Made by a program: the position numbers and the translations under genes | Shown here: one piece after another, positions 1 to 8,182 of the stretch | Position numbering within the stretch: position 1 is the stretch's first letter | Layout: every line of letters begins with the position of its first letter | The notes under the pieces: generated by a model | The model's database searches: none | Seen by the model: only the letters and a program-made list of their open reading frames with translations | What the model was told of the DNA's origin: nothing | Origin: CAZMVY01 sp964617875 | Lineage (GTDB): Bacteria; Planctomycetota; Phycisphaerae; UBA1845; PWPN01 | DNA: 64,000 nt | Reading direction: 5' to 3' | Assembly (NCBI GenBank): GCA_964617875.1 | Contig: CAZUAI010000009.1 | Span: 1-64,000, forward strand

Positions 1-51
1 CAACGCCGATTCTCGCTCGCGATTTCCATCGCCGTGCGAAGGTTGGGCTAA
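1..51 (+). CDS. possible C-terminal tail of an upstream gene (partial)
   Basis: The frame is open from the first base to a TAA at 49-51, just before the ribosome binding site of the sheath gene. Only 16 codons are visible, so no family can be named. If real, it would be a co-transcribed partner of the sheath gene, from which it is separated by 15 nt. Confidence 0.25.
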   Translation, partial: QRRFSLAISIAVRRLG

Positions 52-66
52 CCCAGGAGATGCACC

Positions 67-1884
67 ATGCCCGAAGGAGCGTTCGGCTTTGAGATCGAGG
101 TCGGCCTGCCCGACGCGGAAGGCGCCCAGGCCGGTACGACGGTACCTTACCGCATCCTTGTCGTGGACAACTTCGCCGGCGCCGCCGACGGAACCGTCGC
201 CGGCCGGCTCGAGTCCGGCGTCGCCGACGTTACGCCGGACGGCTTCGACGACCTGATGGCCGCCGCAAGGCCCTCGCTGACGTTGCACCTCACGGACCCG
301 ACGCGGCCCGGCAACGTCATGGCCGAGGTGCCTCTGCAGTTCGATTCGATCCGGGCGTTCGAGCCGGCGAATCTCGCCCAGCAGATCCCGGACACCCGCC
401 CGCTCATGACCGTCCGGGAGCAACTCGTCGGCCGAATGCGAGGAAAGCTCACGGCCGACCAGCTCGCCAAGGCCGTGGCCACGGCGACGGCGGCGGATCC
501 CAAGCTCGCATGGTTGAACGAAAGCCTCAAGTGGGCCCCCGCGCCTCCAAGCCCGGCTTCCATGAACGCCGTGGACGGCATCCTCGCAAGCATCGACACG
601 GGCGAGGGCGATTCGGACGCGGCGCCCCCGCCGCCGCCGAAGACGCCGATCGGCTCGCTGATCTCGGCGGCCGCGGGCGGCACGACGAGCATCCCGGCCG
701 AGGAGGCCTCCGCCGTCCGCCGCACGCTGGCCGAGATCGACAAGCGCGTCAGCACGTGGCTAACCGCCGTCCTGCATGCACCCGCCGTTCAGGCCGCCGA
801 GGCGGCATGGCGATCCCTGATGTTCCTCGTCAGGAACACCGAGTCCCGCAAGGGCATCCATCTGTCGGTGCTGCACGCCCCGCGCGAAAGCCTGTGCGGA
901 CGGATTCGGTCGCTCCTGATCGATCACGTCTTCGACGAAGGCGCGCCGGCCCCGGACCTGATCGTCGTCAATACGTTGTTCGGCAACACAGCCCCCGAAC
1001 TCGAAACGCTCGACGAACTCGCGCAGCACGCGGCGAGCCTGCCCGCCGTCCTGCTGGCCGGCGCATCGCCCGGGTTCCTCGGCGTCAAGCACGCCTGGCA
1101 GGTCCCGACGCTCCCGCCGTTGCTGAACATGCTCGACCAGTGGCAGTACGCGAAGTGGAAGACACTTCGCGGGCAGTTCCACGCCCGCTTCCTCGGCATC
1201 GTCTTCGGCCGGTGCCTGCTGCGAGCCCCCCACGGCCGCGACGACGCCCGCGACCTCGATTTCGTCTACCGCGAGCCCGCCGTCGGCGAGGCCGATCTCG
1301 TGTGGGCCGGCGGCGCGACGGCCGTTGCGGTGGCCGTGTCCCGCAGCGTCGCGGGCACGGGCTGGCCGACGTCGATCGCGGGCTTCGCGAACGGCCGTAT
1401 CGAGGGCTTCGCCACGGCAATCGGCGGGCGCGACGGCAAGCAGCCGCTCGGCCCGGCCGACACCGTTCTCTCGCAGGACAAGGTAGGCGAGTTCGCCAGC
1501 GTCGGGCTGAACGTCGTATCGGGCATGCGCGACCAGGCGGACGTAATGGTGTGGAACGGTCTGACGCCGGCCTGGCCGAAGCAAATCGCGCCGGCGGCAC
1601 TGCTCGAAGTCAGCCTGCCGTACCAGCTGTTCGGCACGCGGCTCTCGACGCTGCTGCTCGCCCTGCGACCGCGGCTGACGGGCCTCGCACCCGACAAGAT
1701 CATCGCCAACGTCACGCAACACATGGCTCACTGGCTGCAGATCGAGTCGCCGACGCCCAAGCAGGTTTGCGCCCAGACCCTGCCCACGGAAGACGGCACC
1801 GGCACCCAGCTGGCCGTCACCGTGACCCCGCCGCCGCATCTGCTGCCGGGTGGCATCCCGGTGGTGCTGGGCTATCGGCTGTAG
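67..1884 (+). CDS. type VI-like contractile sheath protein, TssB-TssC fusion
   Basis: Predicted cytoplasmic sheath subunit of a type VI-like contractile apparatus. Residues about 26-125 resemble TssB: PYRILVVDNFAG corresponds to its core strand, and FEPANLAQQIPDTRPLMTVRE matches its F.P..la.qvp....L...RE segment only in pattern. After a Pro-rich linker (about 186-192), residues 240-605 resemble TssC, with AWRSLMFLVRNTE near 248-259 equivalent to the classical WRgLhyLV.nte. TssB is usually about 165 aa and TssC about 490 aa in separate genes; here both parts sit in one 605-aa chain. GGAG lies 7 nt before the ATG. No other secretion gene is in view; the rest may lie upstream. The family rests on motif recognition alone. 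Confidence 0.65.
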   Translation: MPEGAFGFEIEVGLPDAEGAQAGTTVPYRILVVDNFAGAADGTVAGRLESGVADVTPDGFDDLMAAARPSLTLHLTDPTRPGNVMAEVPLQFDSIRAFEPANLAQQIPDTRPLMTVREQLVGRMRGKLTADQLAKAVATATAADPKLAWLNESLKWAPAPPSPASMNAVDGILASIDTGEGDSDAAPPPPPKTPIGSLISAAAGGTTSIPAEEASAVRRTLAEIDKRVSTWLTAVLHAPAVQAAEAAWRSLMFLVRNTESRKGIHLSVLHAPRESLCGRIRSLLIDHVFDEGAPAPDLIVVNTLFGNTAPELETLDELAQHAASLPAVLLAGASPGFLGVKHAWQVPTLPPLLNMLDQWQYAKWKTLRGQFHARFLGIVFGRCLLRAPHGRDDARDLDFVYREPAVGEADLVWAGGATAVAVAVSRSVAGTGWPTSIAGFANGRIEGFATAIGGRDGKQPLGPADTVLSQDKVGEFASVGLNVVSGMRDQADVMVWNGLTPAWPKQIAPAALLEVSLPYQLFGTRLSTLLLALRPRLTGLAPDKIIANVTQHMAHWLQIESPTPKQVCAQTLPTEDGTGTQLAVTVTPPPHLLPGGIPVVLGYRL

Positions 1885-1937
1885 AATCTCGACGCGGAAT
1901 GCCCATGCCTGCCCTGCGACGCTCCGCGCAAAGCGAA

Positions 1938-1975
1938 GCGTCTTCGGCAACCGGCTGGCCGGCCACCGAAGACGC
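1938..1975 (+). terminator. hairpin downstream of the sheath gene
   Basis: GCGTCTTCGG (1938-1947) pairs perfectly with CCGAAGACGC (1966-1975), and the loop contains a nested CCGG/CCGG pair. It lies 54 nt after the stop codon. There is no T-run, so termination is inferred from the stem alone. Confidence 0.4.
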
Positions 1976-2051
1976 GGTTCCCATCGCGCGAAACGAATCC
2001 GCACCCCGGGAAGCTGCGTGCGTGACGCCCCGCAATGACATCTGCACGCCG

Positions 2052-2088
2052 GCAGGACGCCGCCGGGTGACTCCGCCCGGCGGCCTGC
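2052..2088 (+). terminator. second GC-rich hairpin, terminator-like
   Basis: GCCGCCGGG (2059-2067) pairs with CCCGGCGGC (2076-2084). An outer GCAG/CTGC pair extends the stem across a three-base bulge. No U-tract follows. Confidence 0.35.
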
Positions 2089-2108
2089 AACTCTCCCACT
2101 ATCGTGCG

Positions 2109-2139
2109 CGATCGGCCGACCTTGCCCCGCGGCCGATCG
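2109..2139. repeat. perfect 10-bp inverted repeat
   Basis: CGATCGGCCG (2109-2118) and CGGCCGATCG (2130-2139) flank an 11-nt spacer in the gene-free stretch 1885-2467. It could be a third hairpin or a protein-binding dyad upstream of the lptD promoter. Confidence 0.4.
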
Positions 2140-2363
2140 ATCTCACTTGGTACCCGCGTCGCCCGAACGCTACCCGCCACACGGCAGGTCACCCGCACGT
2201 CCAGGCGGCGCGGGCATCGGTTAATCCGGAAGGAACCATACGAAACGAACCCGGCACGGGCAAATGAATGGGGCTTGTTTCCCCACAACATTGTGGCGGC
2301 GGCGAGAGTCTGATAAACAAACCGCCAGGGCGGATCGGCGCGGCGGCGGGGCCTGCTGCGTGG

Positions 2364-2392
2364 TTGACAGCCCCCCGGCTGGCGGATACCGT
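2364..2392 (+). promoter_or_regulatory. candidate sigma70-type promoter of the lptD-like gene
   Basis: TTGACA (2364-2369) is a perfect -35 hexamer, followed after 17 nt by TACCGT (2387-2392), a TAnnnT-type -10. Initiation near 2399 would leave about 69 nt of leader before the GTG at 2468 and would exclude the ATG at 2264. Confidence 0.5.
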
Positions 2393-2467
2393 CGGCCCGC
2401 GTCGGGGCGTCGCAGGCGCGTGGCGACGGCCTTCCGAAGGGTCTCTGGCTGCGGGAGCGGCTTTCGG

Positions 2468-5416
2468 GTGAAGACGACACGGTATGCCCTCGTGGCGTGG
2501 ATGGCGGTGCTCGCGCCCGGCGCGGTCTTTGACGCGGCGGGCCAGGGGCTCGTGCCGCTGACCGACACCGTCGGCGAACCGCTGCTGCCCGCCGCCATCA
2601 GCCGCGATGCCGTCGAGCTTTCCGGCCAGTACGCCTACCTGTGGACCGATTCCGACGGCACCCAGGTCATCCAGTACCAGGGCAGCTTCGAGCTGTTGAC
2701 GGGCGGCCGTCGCCTGCTGGCGCAGGGAGCCGTGGTGTGGATGAGCCGGGCCACCTGGGAGGCCCGGCCGTACCTCCACTATGAGGTCTTCCTCTGGCGC
2801 GAAGCCAGACTCATCGAGGCCGCCGGCACCACGACCGCCGGGCCGGCGCTCTTCGTCACCTTCAACAGCTACGAGGCCGCCGAGGTCAAGGCCGATGCGA
2901 CTACCGGCGCCTCGTCCCGCGAGACCGATCTGTATCGCGAGGCCGTGAAGGTCCGCGACGCCGTCGCCAAGTCCACGCCGATCACGACGCAACCGGGGCA
3001 GATGCGGGTCGTCCCGCTCGGCGTCGAGGCCGCGCCTCCGCCGAAGGTCCGCCCGCTCGTCCAGTACCGCGGCGACAAGCAGGCCTTCAACGACAAGGAA
3101 GGCATCGCCACCGCCATCGGCAACGTCTACGTCTCGCAGGGCCTGCTCGACAGCGCCGAGTTCCTCGAAATCCGGGCCGACGCGGCGGTCCTGTTTCTCA
3201 GCAAGCGTGAGTCGGAGCCCGGCGCCCCCGAAGAACCGACGGCGGAACGCGGGGCCCGCGGCCCTGCCGTCACGCCGGCGGACGGGGCGCAGCCGCCGGT
3301 CTCGCTGGCCGGGCCGACGGCGATCCGCGACCAGTTCGGCCGTGCCGTCGCCGGGGCGTACCTCGAGGGCAACGTCGTGCTGACCCGCGGCGAGCGGATG
3401 ATCCGCGCCCCGCAGCTCTACTACGATTTCGAGAACGACAGGGCGCTGATCCTCGACGCGGTCATGCGGGCGATGGTGCCCGACCGCGACCTGCCCATCT
3501 ACGTCCGCGCGAAGAAGGTCCGCCAGCTTTCCTCGACCGAGTTCGTCGCCGAGAAGGCGATCATCAGCACCAGCGAGTTCGCGACGCCGCACGTGTATAT
3601 CGGGGCGGAGAAGGTGCTTCTCACGGACAAGACGCCGCGCGACGACACCGCACGCGTCACGGGCCCCGTCGCCGGCCAGTACCAGGCGCACCACACCACC
3701 CTCAACGTCGAAGGCGTGCCGATCCTCTACTGGCCGTACTCGCAGGGCGACTTCCGCCAGACGGAGAACACGCTCCGCTCGGCCAGCTTCGGCTACGGCG
3801 ACAAGTACGGCGCCGCATTCGAGACGAAGTGGTACCTCTTCAACCTGCTGGGGCTCGAAACGCCCGAGGGGTGGGACTCGGCCCTGCGGCTGGACTACTA
3901 CTCGAAGCGGGGGCCCGGCGTCGGCATCGACCTGGACTACCAGACCGAGGACTACTACGGCCTGTTCCGCGGCTACTACATCCACGACCAGGGCGATGAC
4001 GAACTCGGTCCCTATCGCAGCGGCCCGCCCGACACGGAGAACCGCGGCCGCGTCACCTGGCGCCACCGGCAGTACCTCCCCAAGGGCTGGGAACTGACGA
4101 TGGAGGTGTCCTACCTCAGCGACCCGAACTTCCTCGAGCAGTACTTCACCAACGAATACCGCACCGACAAGGAGCAGGAGACGCTCCTCTACCTCAAGAA
4201 GCAGCAGGACACGTGGGCCTTCACGCTCCTGGGCCAGACGCGGATCAACGACTTCCTCACGCAGACGGAGCACCTGCCCGACGCCGCCTTTCATCTGATC
4301 GGCGAGCCGCTCGGCGAGATCGCCTCGGTCTTCAGCGAGAACCATCTCGGCACGGCCCGCTACATGCCCGACGAACGGCGACAGTTCGACACTCACCGCG
4401 CCGACAACACGAGCGAAAGCCCCCTGACGTTCCGCGCCGTCACACGCAACGAAATCGACGTCCCGCTGAAGCTCGGCCCCGTCAACATCGTGCCCTATGG
4501 CACCGGCCGCGCGGGCTACTGGTGTCATTCGCCGCGCGACGGCCGGGTCTCGCAATGGTTCGGCAGCGGGGGCCTGCGGGCCGGGACGGAGTTCTGGAAG
4601 CTGGACGAGAGCATCCAGTCACGGCTGTTCGACGTCAACGGCGTGCGCCACGTCATCAAGCCCGAGATGACGGCGTGGGTCAGCGGGATCAACAAGGATG
4701 CCTTCGACCTGTACCCGTTCGACCCGTCGATCGAGGGCGTGAACGGCTTCAGCGGAGCGTCGTTCGCCGTGCGGAACCGGTGGCAGACCAAGCGGGGCGG
4801 CCCGGGCAAGTGGCGCATCGTGGACTGGATCACGTTCGACGTCGAAGGCAGCTTCTTCAGCGACATGCCGGACAACCAGACGAACCCGTTGACCGAGATG
4901 AACATCGGCCACTTCTACGCCGACCGGCCCGAGAACAGCATCGCCCAGAACCACGTGACGGGCGATTTCTCGTACCGCATCAGCGACACGACGGCGATCT
5001 TTTCGAACGCGAACTGGGACGTCAAGGGCGGCAACATGGACAAGTTCGACCTGTCCTACGCCGTCGAGCGGACGCCGCGGCTGAGCTACTTCGTCGGCTA
5101 CCGCTACATCGGACCGTCGTGGTCCAACCTGCTCGGCTTCGGCGCGAACTACCAGGTCAACTCGAAGCACACGATCGCCGTCCGCGAGTACTTCGACCTC
5201 GACCGCGGCAAGACCGAAACGTTCGACGTCACGATCATCCGCCGCTTCCCGCGGTGGTACGGCGCCCTGACGCTGGGGCTGGACAAGATCGAGGAGACGA
5301 TCTCGATGTCGCTGTCCGTCTGGCCCGAGGGCGTCCCCGAGGCGGCGCTCGGCACCAAGAAGTACACCGGCCTGTCCACATCCACCGGCATCACCGCACA
5401 GCAGAAGCAGCAGTAG
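2468..5416 (+). CDS. lptD: LptD-like LPS assembly outer-membrane protein
   Basis: Predicted outer-membrane protein that delivers lipopolysaccharide to the outer leaflet. From the chosen GTG it is 982 aa, starting with a signal peptide (MKTTRYALVAWMAVLAPG, cleavage near DAAGQG). Residues about 100-390 have OstA/LptA-like character (GDKQAFNDKEGIATAIGNVYVSQG; EGNVVLTRGERMIRAPQLYYDFENDRALILDAV). The remaining 550 residues are rich in alternating aromatic strands, as in a beta barrel (GFGANYQVNSKHTIAVREYF near the end). GGGAG (2453-2457) lies 10 nt before the GTG, and a promoter fits this start. Classical E. coli LptD is about 784 aa, so this one is long. Its presence argues for a Gram-negative-type outer membrane. 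Confidence 0.65.
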   Translation: MKTTRYALVAWMAVLAPGAVFDAAGQGLVPLTDTVGEPLLPAAISRDAVELSGQYAYLWTDSDGTQVIQYQGSFELLTGGRRLLAQGAVVWMSRATWEARPYLHYEVFLWREARLIEAAGTTTAGPALFVTFNSYEAAEVKADATTGASSRETDLYREAVKVRDAVAKSTPITTQPGQMRVVPLGVEAAPPPKVRPLVQYRGDKQAFNDKEGIATAIGNVYVSQGLLDSAEFLEIRADAAVLFLSKRESEPGAPEEPTAERGARGPAVTPADGAQPPVSLAGPTAIRDQFGRAVAGAYLEGNVVLTRGERMIRAPQLYYDFENDRALILDAVMRAMVPDRDLPIYVRAKKVRQLSSTEFVAEKAIISTSEFATPHVYIGAEKVLLTDKTPRDDTARVTGPVAGQYQAHHTTLNVEGVPILYWPYSQGDFRQTENTLRSASFGYGDKYGAAFETKWYLFNLLGLETPEGWDSALRLDYYSKRGPGVGIDLDYQTEDYYGLFRGYYIHDQGDDELGPYRSGPPDTENRGRVTWRHRQYLPKGWELTMEVSYLSDPNFLEQYFTNEYRTDKEQETLLYLKKQQDTWAFTLLGQTRINDFLTQTEHLPDAAFHLIGEPLGEIASVFSENHLGTARYMPDERRQFDTHRADNTSESPLTFRAVTRNEIDVPLKLGPVNIVPYGTGRAGYWCHSPRDGRVSQWFGSGGLRAGTEFWKLDESIQSRLFDVNGVRHVIKPEMTAWVSGINKDAFDLYPFDPSIEGVNGFSGASFAVRNRWQTKRGGPGKWRIVDWITFDVEGSFFSDMPDNQTNPLTEMNIGHFYADRPENSIAQNHVTGDFSYRISDTTAIFSNANWDVKGGNMDKFDLSYAVERTPRLSYFVGYRYIGPSWSNLLGFGANYQVNSKHTIAVREYFDLDRGKTETFDVTIIRRFPRWYGALTLGLDKIEETISMSLSVWPEGVPEAALGTKKYTGLSTSTGITAQQKQQ

Positions 5417-5421
5417 GCTTT

Positions 5422-5437
5422 CCGTCCCGCATGGGAC
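5422..5437 (+). terminator. short hairpin after the lptD-like gene
   Basis: CGTCCC-GCAT-GGGACG begins 6 nt after the stop codon. The stem is short and has no T-run; the next gene is convergent. Confidence 0.3.
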
Positions 5438-5595
5438 GACGTAACCAGCAAAGCCGTGAAGCCTATGGAGTGCGGTGCCAACGACGGCGCGGATTCGATT
5501 TCCGAGGCCCTCCCGCCGGCGCTGCGATTCCATCGCGACAGACGGAACAACGGACCACCCCAGTACTGACTGCGGAGCGGAAGACGGTCTGCGAT

Positions 5596-7281
5596 TCAGC
5601 GTCGCGTGACGGCGCCGCGGACTTCGGCGAGGAACTCGTCGACCTTGAAGGGCTTGAAGAGCACGGCGGAAAGGCCCTCCCGGCGGGCCTTGATGATCGA
5701 GTGGTTCGGATCGTAGCCGAAGCCGGTCATGAAGATCACCGGGCAGTCCGACCGCGCGTTCTTGGCGGCGGCGAAGACCTCGTAGCCGCTCTTGCCGGGC
5801 ATCTTGATGTCGCTCAGGACGAGGTCATACCGCCGCTGGTTGATCATCGCGACGGCCTGGTCGCCGTCGCGGGCGGTGTCCACCTCGCAGCCGACCCTGG
5901 TGAGGATGTCGCGGATCGTTTCGCGGATGATCTCCTCGTCGTCGGCGACGAGCACGGCCTTGCCCGCCAGCAGCGGGTCGGCGGCGAACCGGTCGTCCCG
6001 GCTCCCCAGCACCCCCGGCGGCGCCTGCGTCACGTCCTTGATCGCCTGCCGGATGCGGACGACGTTGTCGGCGATGGCGTTCAGCCGGTGCCGCAGGTCG
6101 TCGTGCCCGATGTAGTCCTCCCGGAGCGTCGTGACGTCGGACAGGATGTCGTTGAGCGGGCCGGCCACGTCCGTGCCCAGATCGCCGGCGAGCTGTCCGG
6201 TCGTCTGGTGCCGCTCGACGGCCAGCAGGTTGAAGATGTTCAGCGCGAGCGCCACGTAGCGGCCGAAGATCTCGGCGATCTGCCGATCGTCCTCGGTGAA
6301 GGCGTTCGGCCGATCGCTCTCGACGTTGAAGATGCCGACGATGCGGTCGTGCAGCCGCAGGGGGACCGTCAGGCTCGAGTGGGCGTTGTCGATGCCACGG
6401 AGGTAGCGCGGGTCGTGCTGCACGTCCGGGCAGATGTAGCTGCGGCCGGTGGCGGCGACGTAGCCGCTGATGCCGTTGCCCTCGGTCGAGGCGTACAGTT
6501 CGAGTTCCTCGACCTCCGCCGGCAGGCCCGTCGAAAGAACGAGGTCCAGCCGCTGCGTCTTCTTGTCGAGCAGCCGGATCGCGAAGTTGTCGAACCGCAT
6601 CATCTCGCGTGTGTAGCGGATGATCTTCTTCTCGAGCAGGTCGAGCCGCTGCCCCACGTCCAGCTTGGCGATCGTCTCCGGATCGAGGCCCACCAGCTCC
6701 CGGCCGGCGTTGTCGATCGCGTCCAGCTTCTGCTGCAGCCGCCGGGCGCTCGTCGAGTCGTGGGCGACGCCGGCGATCTGCGTCAGCCGGCCGTCGTTGT
6801 CCAGGATCGGCGTAGCCAGGATCTCGAGACAATGCTCGTTGTCCGTCTGCACCCGCAGCCGGCGCGAACGGACGTTGCCCTGGGCGGGCGCGGCGCCGCC
6901 AGGCCGGGCGGCGAACGCGTCGGCACACGACTGGCGGATGCGGTCGATGACGTCGGCCGGGAAGGTGTGGAACTTGCTGTTGGACCAGAGCAGCCGCCCC
7001 GACGGGTCCACCACGCAGACCCCTTCGGCAATGTGGTCGAGCACGACTTGGGCTTTCTGGCTGGCGATGGCCCGCTCGAGCGGCAGGAAATCGCACGTCT
7101 GGCTGACGACAAAGTCGAAGCGCCCCGTCCGCAGTTCCTGCATCGCGGTGTCGAACGAATCGACGATTCGCACGTCGCCCAGCTGCGCAAGCAGCGAGAG
7201 GACCTCGCCGCGGGTGCAATCGGGGCCGCTGAGGATCAGAACCTTGTGGGTAGACGTCTGGGTCGAATCAGGCCTACTCAT
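5596..7281 (-). CDS. GAF domain response regulator with degenerate N-terminal receiver and DHp
   Basis: Signal-transduction protein of 561 aa from the ATG at 7281. Domains in order: a receiver-like fold without a clear phosphoacceptor Asp (HKVLILSGPDCTRGEVLSLL); a short PAS-like segment (VLDHIAEGVCVVDPSGRLLW); a GAF domain (EKKIIRYTREMMRFDNFAIR to AEIFGRYVALALN); a helical pair that aligns by eye with a kinase DHp (LAGDLGTDVAGPLNDIL against the usual LAAGvAHEInNPL) but with Thr-Asp where His-Glu belongs; and a good C-terminal receiver (VLVADDEE, phosphoacceptor in LVLSDIKMPG, Lys in LFKPF). There is no ATPase domain. It is therefore probably not an active kinase; the C-terminal receiver would be phosphorylated by a partner. 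An in-frame ATG at 7290 is an alternative start. Confidence 0.75.
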   Translation of the reverse strand: MSRPDSTQTSTHKVLILSGPDCTRGEVLSLLAQLGDVRIVDSFDTAMQELRTGRFDFVVSQTCDFLPLERAIASQKAQVVLDHIAEGVCVVDPSGRLLWSNSKFHTFPADVIDRIRQSCADAFAARPGGAAPAQGNVRSRRLRVQTDNEHCLEILATPILDNDGRLTQIAGVAHDSTSARRLQQKLDAIDNAGRELVGLDPETIAKLDVGQRLDLLEKKIIRYTREMMRFDNFAIRLLDKKTQRLDLVLSTGLPAEVEELELYASTEGNGISGYVAATGRSYICPDVQHDPRYLRGIDNAHSSLTVPLRLHDRIVGIFNVESDRPNAFTEDDRQIAEIFGRYVALALNIFNLLAVERHQTTGQLAGDLGTDVAGPLNDILSDVTTLREDYIGHDDLRHRLNAIADNVVRIRQAIKDVTQAPPGVLGSRDDRFAADPLLAGKAVLVADDEEIIRETIRDILTRVGCEVDTARDGDQAVAMINQRRYDLVLSDIKMPGKSGYEVFAAAKNARSDCPVIFMTGFGYDPNHSIIKARREGLSAVLFKPFKVDEFLAEVRGAVTRR

Positions 7282-7293
7282 CTTACGCATTCG

Positions 7294-7299
7294 ATTATA
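7294..7299 (-). promoter_or_regulatory. perfect TATAAT hexamer before the GAF regulator
   Basis: TATAAT on the minus strand ends 3 nt before the ATG at 7290 and 12 nt before the ATG at 7281. No good -35 is seen. If it is used, transcription would start between the two ATGs, favouring the 7281 start with almost no leader. Confidence 0.3.
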
Positions 7300-7505
7300 A
7301 CGCAAACGGCGGAGAAGCACACGGGGTATTGTCCCCAGGGGGGCATGGCCGTATGTGCGAAGGATATCAGGAAGCATTGCCGGACAGGTAGAACACCGTG
7401 TTCTCGGAAAGTGGACGCCCTGACGCGGTTCGCCCAGGGCAAGAAAGGTTTTTGACCCCTTCCCTGCGTGCAGGAACGGCCATGCACCCTGTCCCCAGCG
7501 GCGAA

Positions 7506-7526
7506 CGCCCCAGCGCAGCTGGGGCG
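7506..7526. repeat. 9-bp perfect hairpin
   Basis: CGCCCCAGC-GCA-GCTGGGGCG lies in the gene-free stretch between the regulator and the hydrolase. It has no U-tract and lies upstream of the minus-strand gene, so its role is unclear. Confidence 0.4.
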
Positions 7527-8006
7527 ATAAACCGAGAAAGCGAAAAGCGGAGAAGGATCTTTCGCGACGCCGCTTCTCGCGCGTGTCCTCCACGACGCGG
7601 CGCACCCTGTGCGGCGGCGGTTATCGGCCGGAAGCGCCTGCGGCATACGACGTCGGCCCGAAGCGGCTACGGCATGCGGCCTCAGGAATCCCGCCTGCCC
7701 TCGCCGCGACGAAGCGCGGTCACGGTTCTCGACGCAACCCGCTGCTGAATTTCGATCCAGCGAATCAACGGGGATCCCGCAAGCCGGACGAAAGGACTCG
7801 CCCACGCTCCAGCATCGCGCGCAATACAGTGCCTGGAGCACGGGCGGCGATATGTATTTCGAACGCGCTCTCTGACAAGTGCATAGGCCCTTCCCCGTCA
7901 GGACGGAACCTCCCCGACCCGACACCTTCGTATATCCGAGCGCGGAGCGCGAGCGACAGGTAGCTTTGCCATCTCGCCCCGTACGCGATTGTCAGAACGC
8001 GGAGCT

Positions 8007-8028
8007 GTCATCCCCGCGCAAGCGGGAA
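8007..8028 (+). repeat. dispersed palindromic repeat, family A copy 1
   Basis: GTCATCCCCGCGCAAGCGGG plus AA contains the self-complementary CCCGC-GCAA-GCGGG. A near-copy in the opposite orientation lies at 60045-60067. The element resembles the GTCATTCCCGCGnAAGCGGG palindromic repeats common in many bacterial genomes (general knowledge). Confidence 0.5.
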
Positions 8029-8093
8029 AAGCGACGGGTGGCTTTGCTGTTGCCCCGCCGCCCTCATCCGAAGGACACAGGAGACAGAACGCA

Positions 8094-8136
8094 AGCCAAA
8101 GCGCCGCCGCTGGCGGCGCACTCCGAGACCGCCGGC
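8094..8136 (+). repeat. dispersed 43-nt repeat, family B copy 1
   Basis: It contains the perfect hairpin GCGCCGCC-GCT-GGCGGCGC (8101-8119). By hand alignment it matches 53185-53227 (opposite strand) at 36 of 43 positions. Both copies lie in gene-free DNA. Confidence 0.55.
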
Positions 8137-8182
8137 GAGGCGGCGTGAATATATTCCCCAGCAATCGGTGCAACCCAGGGCA

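Larger units (their letters stand above)
1885..2467. other. 583-nt intergenic stretch
   Basis: It holds three strong inverted repeats (1938-1975, 2052-2088, 2109-2139) and a candidate promoter at 2364-2392. No convincing reading frame is present: the frame opening at ATG 2264 gives a Cys/Arg/Pro-rich leader with no signal-peptide character before the real LptD start. Confidence 0.6.
7291..8182. other. about 890-nt intergenic stretch with repeats
   Basis: No credible gene: open frames here lack ribosome sites and have no recognisable protein character. It carries a hairpin (7506-7526) and two dispersed repeat elements (8007-8028 and 8094-8136), each with another copy elsewhere in the window. 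Confidence 0.6.

Noticed and set aside
2264..2467. Using the ATG at 2264 as the start of the lptD-like gene.
   Set aside because: It would add 68 Arg/Cys-rich residues before a clear signal peptide, and the TTGACA promoter lies downstream of it.
2189..4555. A 788-codon minus-strand open frame opposite the lptD-like gene.
   Set aside because: Its composition (Val/Arg/Gly runs) is that of an antisense shadow; the plus-strand frame has a signal peptide, promoter and family character.
4213..7455. A 1080-codon plus-strand open frame spanning the end of the lptD-like gene and the GAF regulator.
   Set aside because: It crosses two well-supported genes, is Arg/Gly/Pro-rich with no family motif, and is a shadow of high-GC codon bias.
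7583..7963. A possible 126-aa plus-strand protein in the 7291-8182 gap.
   Set aside because: No ribosome binding site, no domain character, and its end runs toward the repeat region.
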